Shown: in pieces, positions 4,454-5,179 of the stretch
Layout of the letters: each line of letters begins with the position of its first letter
Numbering within the stretch: the stretch's first letter is position 1
Made by a program: the position numbers and the translations under genes
DNA from: Methanosarcinaceae archaeon
GTDB taxonomy: Archaea; Halobacteriota; Methanosarcinia; Methanosarcinales; Methanosarcinaceae
NCBI GenBank assembly: GCA_017613335.1
Contig: JAGAEB010000028.1
Location: forward strand, 1-5,179
DNA length: 5,179 nucleotides
Direction of reading: 5' to 3'
The notes under the pieces: generated by a model
Database searches by the model: none
What the model saw: the letters and a program-made list of their open reading frames with translations, nothing else
Told to the model about the DNA's origin: nothing

Positions 4454-4483
4454 GACAGACCGTTATCATTCAGAACGTCTGTC
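4454..4483 (+). promoter_or_regulatory. hairpin in the L37e leader
   Basis: GACAGACCGTT (4454-4464) pairs with AACGTCTGTC (4474-4483) with one bulged C and the 9-nt loop ATCATTCAG. It ends 8 nt before the L37e Shine-Dalgarno. It could be a binding site for a regulator such as L37e itself, or a processing point. ATTTTAATAA follows, so weak terminator activity is also possible. Confidence 0.5.
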
Positions 4484-4491
4484 ATTTTAAT

Positions 4492-4499
4492 AAGGTGAT
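4492..4499 (+). promoter_or_regulatory. L37e ribosome binding site
   Basis: AAGGTGAT matches the archaeal anti-Shine-Dalgarno complement, with 5 nt to ATG at 4505. L37e therefore has a true leader, in contrast to the apparently leaderless lsm. Confidence 0.8.
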
Positions 4500-4504
4500 A
4501 TAAG

Positions 4505-4687
4505 ATGACGAAAGGTACGCCTACGCTCGGTCAGAGACAAAAGAGAACCCACACCGTCTGCAGAAGATGCGGCCGTGTTTCTTTAAACGTTCACACCAAA
4601 CAGTGCACTGCCTGCGGCTTCGGCAGAATGAAATGCCAGAGAGACTACAAGTGGCGCCTGAAAAACAAACTCAACGGCGACTCGTAA
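4505..4687 (+). CDS. rpl37e: 50S ribosomal protein L37e
   Basis: L37e is a small zinc-binding protein of the large ribosomal subunit, found in archaea and eukaryotes and absent from bacteria. The 60-aa sequence opens with the hallmark MTKGTPTLGQRQKRTHTVCRRCG. The zinc ligands are Cys19, Cys22, Cys34 and Cys37 (CRRC and CTAC). The rest is basic, as expected for an rRNA-contacting protein, and includes FGRMKCQRDYKWRLKNK. The length is normal to slightly long, with a short NGDS tail. The start is fixed by AAGGTGAT 5 nt upstream. The gene follows lsm on the same strand, a common archaeal pairing, but the 393-nt gap and its own candidate promoter and leader hairpin suggest separate control here. 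A perfect terminator follows 34 nt after the stop. Confidence 0.97.
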   Translation: MTKGTPTLGQRQKRTHTVCRRCGRVSLNVHTKQCTACGFGRMKCQRDYKWRLKNKLNGDS

Positions 4688-4721
4688 ACAGTCTGACGTA
4701 TTTCCCGCAAGCGGAACTGAA

Positions 4722-4759
4722 AGAGCCTGTCAGGATCCTTCCTGACAGGCTCTTTTTTT
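4722..4759 (+). terminator. L37e terminator
   Basis: AGAGCCTGTCAGGA (4722-4735) pairs perfectly with 4740-4753 around a TCCT loop. Seven T follow (4753-4759), and flanking A residues can lengthen the stem. This is the cleanest intrinsic terminator in the window. Confidence 0.92.
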
Positions 4760-4840
4760 GGCCTTTTCAGCTTTTTTGGTCTTTTCAGCTTTTTTGGTCT
4801 TTTCAGCTTTTTTTTGTTTCAGGCTTTTTTTTGTTTTTTT
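4760..4840 (+). repeat. 18-bp T-tract tandem array after L37e
   Basis: Units at 4760-4777 (GGCCTTTTCAGCTTTTTT), 4778-4795 and 4796-4815 (GGTCTTTTCAGC followed by T6 or T8) are almost identical. A decayed fourth runs from 4816 to 4840 and includes T8 and T7 runs. Every unit ends in at least six T on the sense strand of L37e. The array begins directly after the hairpin terminator, so it would offer repeated back-up U-tracts. Translated, it gives only Phe-rich nonsense. Confidence 0.93.
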
Positions 4841-4884
4841 GACAACACATCACAGATTTCAGAAGAGACCGGCTGACTGCATCG

Positions 4885-4909
4885 GAATCATCCCTGAACG
4901 GAATGATTC
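4885..4909 (-). terminator. possible 3' hairpin of the right-edge gene
   Basis: GAATCAT (4885-4891) pairs with ATGATTC (4903-4909) around an 11-nt loop, 17 nt beyond the stop of the minus-strand gene. A second dyad, ATGCCGT-TT-ACGGCAT (4920-4935), overlaps the stop codon itself. Neither has a T-run on the minus strand, so terminator function is uncertain. Confidence 0.35.
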
Positions 4910-4926
4910 TGCAGGCGATATGCCGT

Positions 4927-5179
4927 TTACGGCATTGCATAGTCATTGTCCGCTTCAACGGGTCTGAAATATCCTTTGATGCAGTTCGGATTGCAGACGC
5001 ATAATTGAATATGTGTCCTGCTGCGGATCTCTGATCCGGGATAAACCGGATTTCCTTCAATGAACAGTCCCCTGACAGAATCATAGCCATCAAGTCCGCT
5101 GACACTTCTGAATTCATGAAGCTGCTGAATGACAGCGCAGTCAGGATCGTGCAGCAGGATTTCGGACGAACGGGCAGAA
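4927..5179 (-). CDS. unrecognised protein, C-terminal 83 residues (cut by window edge)
   Basis: A minus-strand frame is open from the right edge to TAA at 4927-4929. Codon choice resembles the clear genes (GAA, CTG, ATC, GGA, CCG), and the peptide is balanced and globular-looking. Notable parts, numbered from the window edge, are SGLDGYDSVRGLFIEGNPVY (27-46), YPGSEIRSRTHIQL (46-59) and the Cys-rich CVCNPNCIKGYFRP (60-73), with Cys60, Cys62 and Cys66. It ends NDYAMP. The THIQ and CIKGYFRP segments look like conserved family motifs, but I cannot name the family. No signal peptide or membrane segment is visible in this part. It converges on L37e. A different minus-strand frame (4803-5117) also has an ATG ORF, but its C-terminus is Lys-rich translation of the T array and is less credible. 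Confidence 0.65.
   Translation of the reverse strand, partial: SARSSEILLHDPDCAVIQQLHEFRSVSGLDGYDSVRGLFIEGNPVYPGSEIRSRTHIQLCVCNPNCIKGYFRPVEADNDYAMP

Larger units (their letters stand above)
4112..4504 (+). other. 393-nt gap between lsm and L37e
   Basis: No convincing protein gene is present. From left to right it contains a long hairpin just after lsm (4125-4153), degenerate 30-33-bp repeats (4118-4220), a TTTAAATA box (4258-4265), a stretch with several inverted repeats ending in T5 (about 4288-4422), and a hairpin just before the L37e ribosome binding site (4454-4483). No tRNA, 5S or recognisable C/D-box RNA was found by eye. Two tiny ORFs here (20 and 31 codons) lack supporting signals. 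Confidence 0.6.

Noticed and set aside
4803..5117. 104-aa minus-strand ORF
   Set aside because: Its C-terminus is Lys-rich translation of the T-tract array, and it overlaps the better-supported partial gene at 4927-5179 in another frame.

Overview
The window looks archaeal and most likely comes from a euryarchaeon. It encodes GatE (the archaea-only subunit of the GatDE amidotransferase), archaeal EF-1 beta, a short Lsm/Sm protein and ribosomal protein L37e. Upstream regions carry archaeal TATA-like boxes, such as TTTATATAA and three copies of TTTAAATA. Several ribosome binding sites fit a standard anti-Shine-Dalgarno sequence. The intermediate GC content, the dominant AGA arginine codon and the overall look of the proteins recall Thermoplasmata such as Methanomassiliicoccales. 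That placement is inference from recall and was not tested.

Layout. (1) 1-253: a 36-bp tandem repeat, which may be the 3' tail of a truncated + strand gene or the 3' flank of csoR. (2) 254-529, minus: a CsoR-type metal repressor with a GTG start. (3) 530-831: an A-rich degenerate 21-bp array and a strong terminator belonging to the next minus-strand gene. (4) 832-1379, minus: a 54-aa four-CxxC zinc-ribbon protein followed by EF-1 beta. (5) 1380-1607: a divergent promoter region. (6) 1608-3560, plus: gatE from a TTG start. (7) 3561-3843: two stacked terminators and a T-tract array with 28/29-bp units. (8) 3875-4111, plus: an Lsm protein, probably on a leaderless transcript. (9) 4112-4504: a hairpin, degenerate repeats, a candidate promoter with a structured transcript, and a leader hairpin. 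(10) 4505-4687, plus: L37e, then a perfect terminator and an 18-bp T-tract array. (11) 4927-5179, minus: the 3' end of an unrecognised protein gene, missing its start.

Functional theme. Apart from the repressor and the edge fragments, everything serves translation or RNA: tRNA-dependent glutamine formation (GatE), elongation-factor recycling (EF-1 beta, perhaps with the zinc ribbon), RNA binding (Lsm) and the large ribosomal subunit (L37e).

The most unusual feature is architectural. The 3' flanks of csoR, EF-1 beta, gatE and L37e, and in weaker form lsm, each carry a different short tandem repeat, and in the clear cases it is rich in T-tracts on the sense strand of the gene before it. Three of these arrays lie beyond ordinary hairpin terminators. 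They look like independently expanded terminator or insulator DNA.
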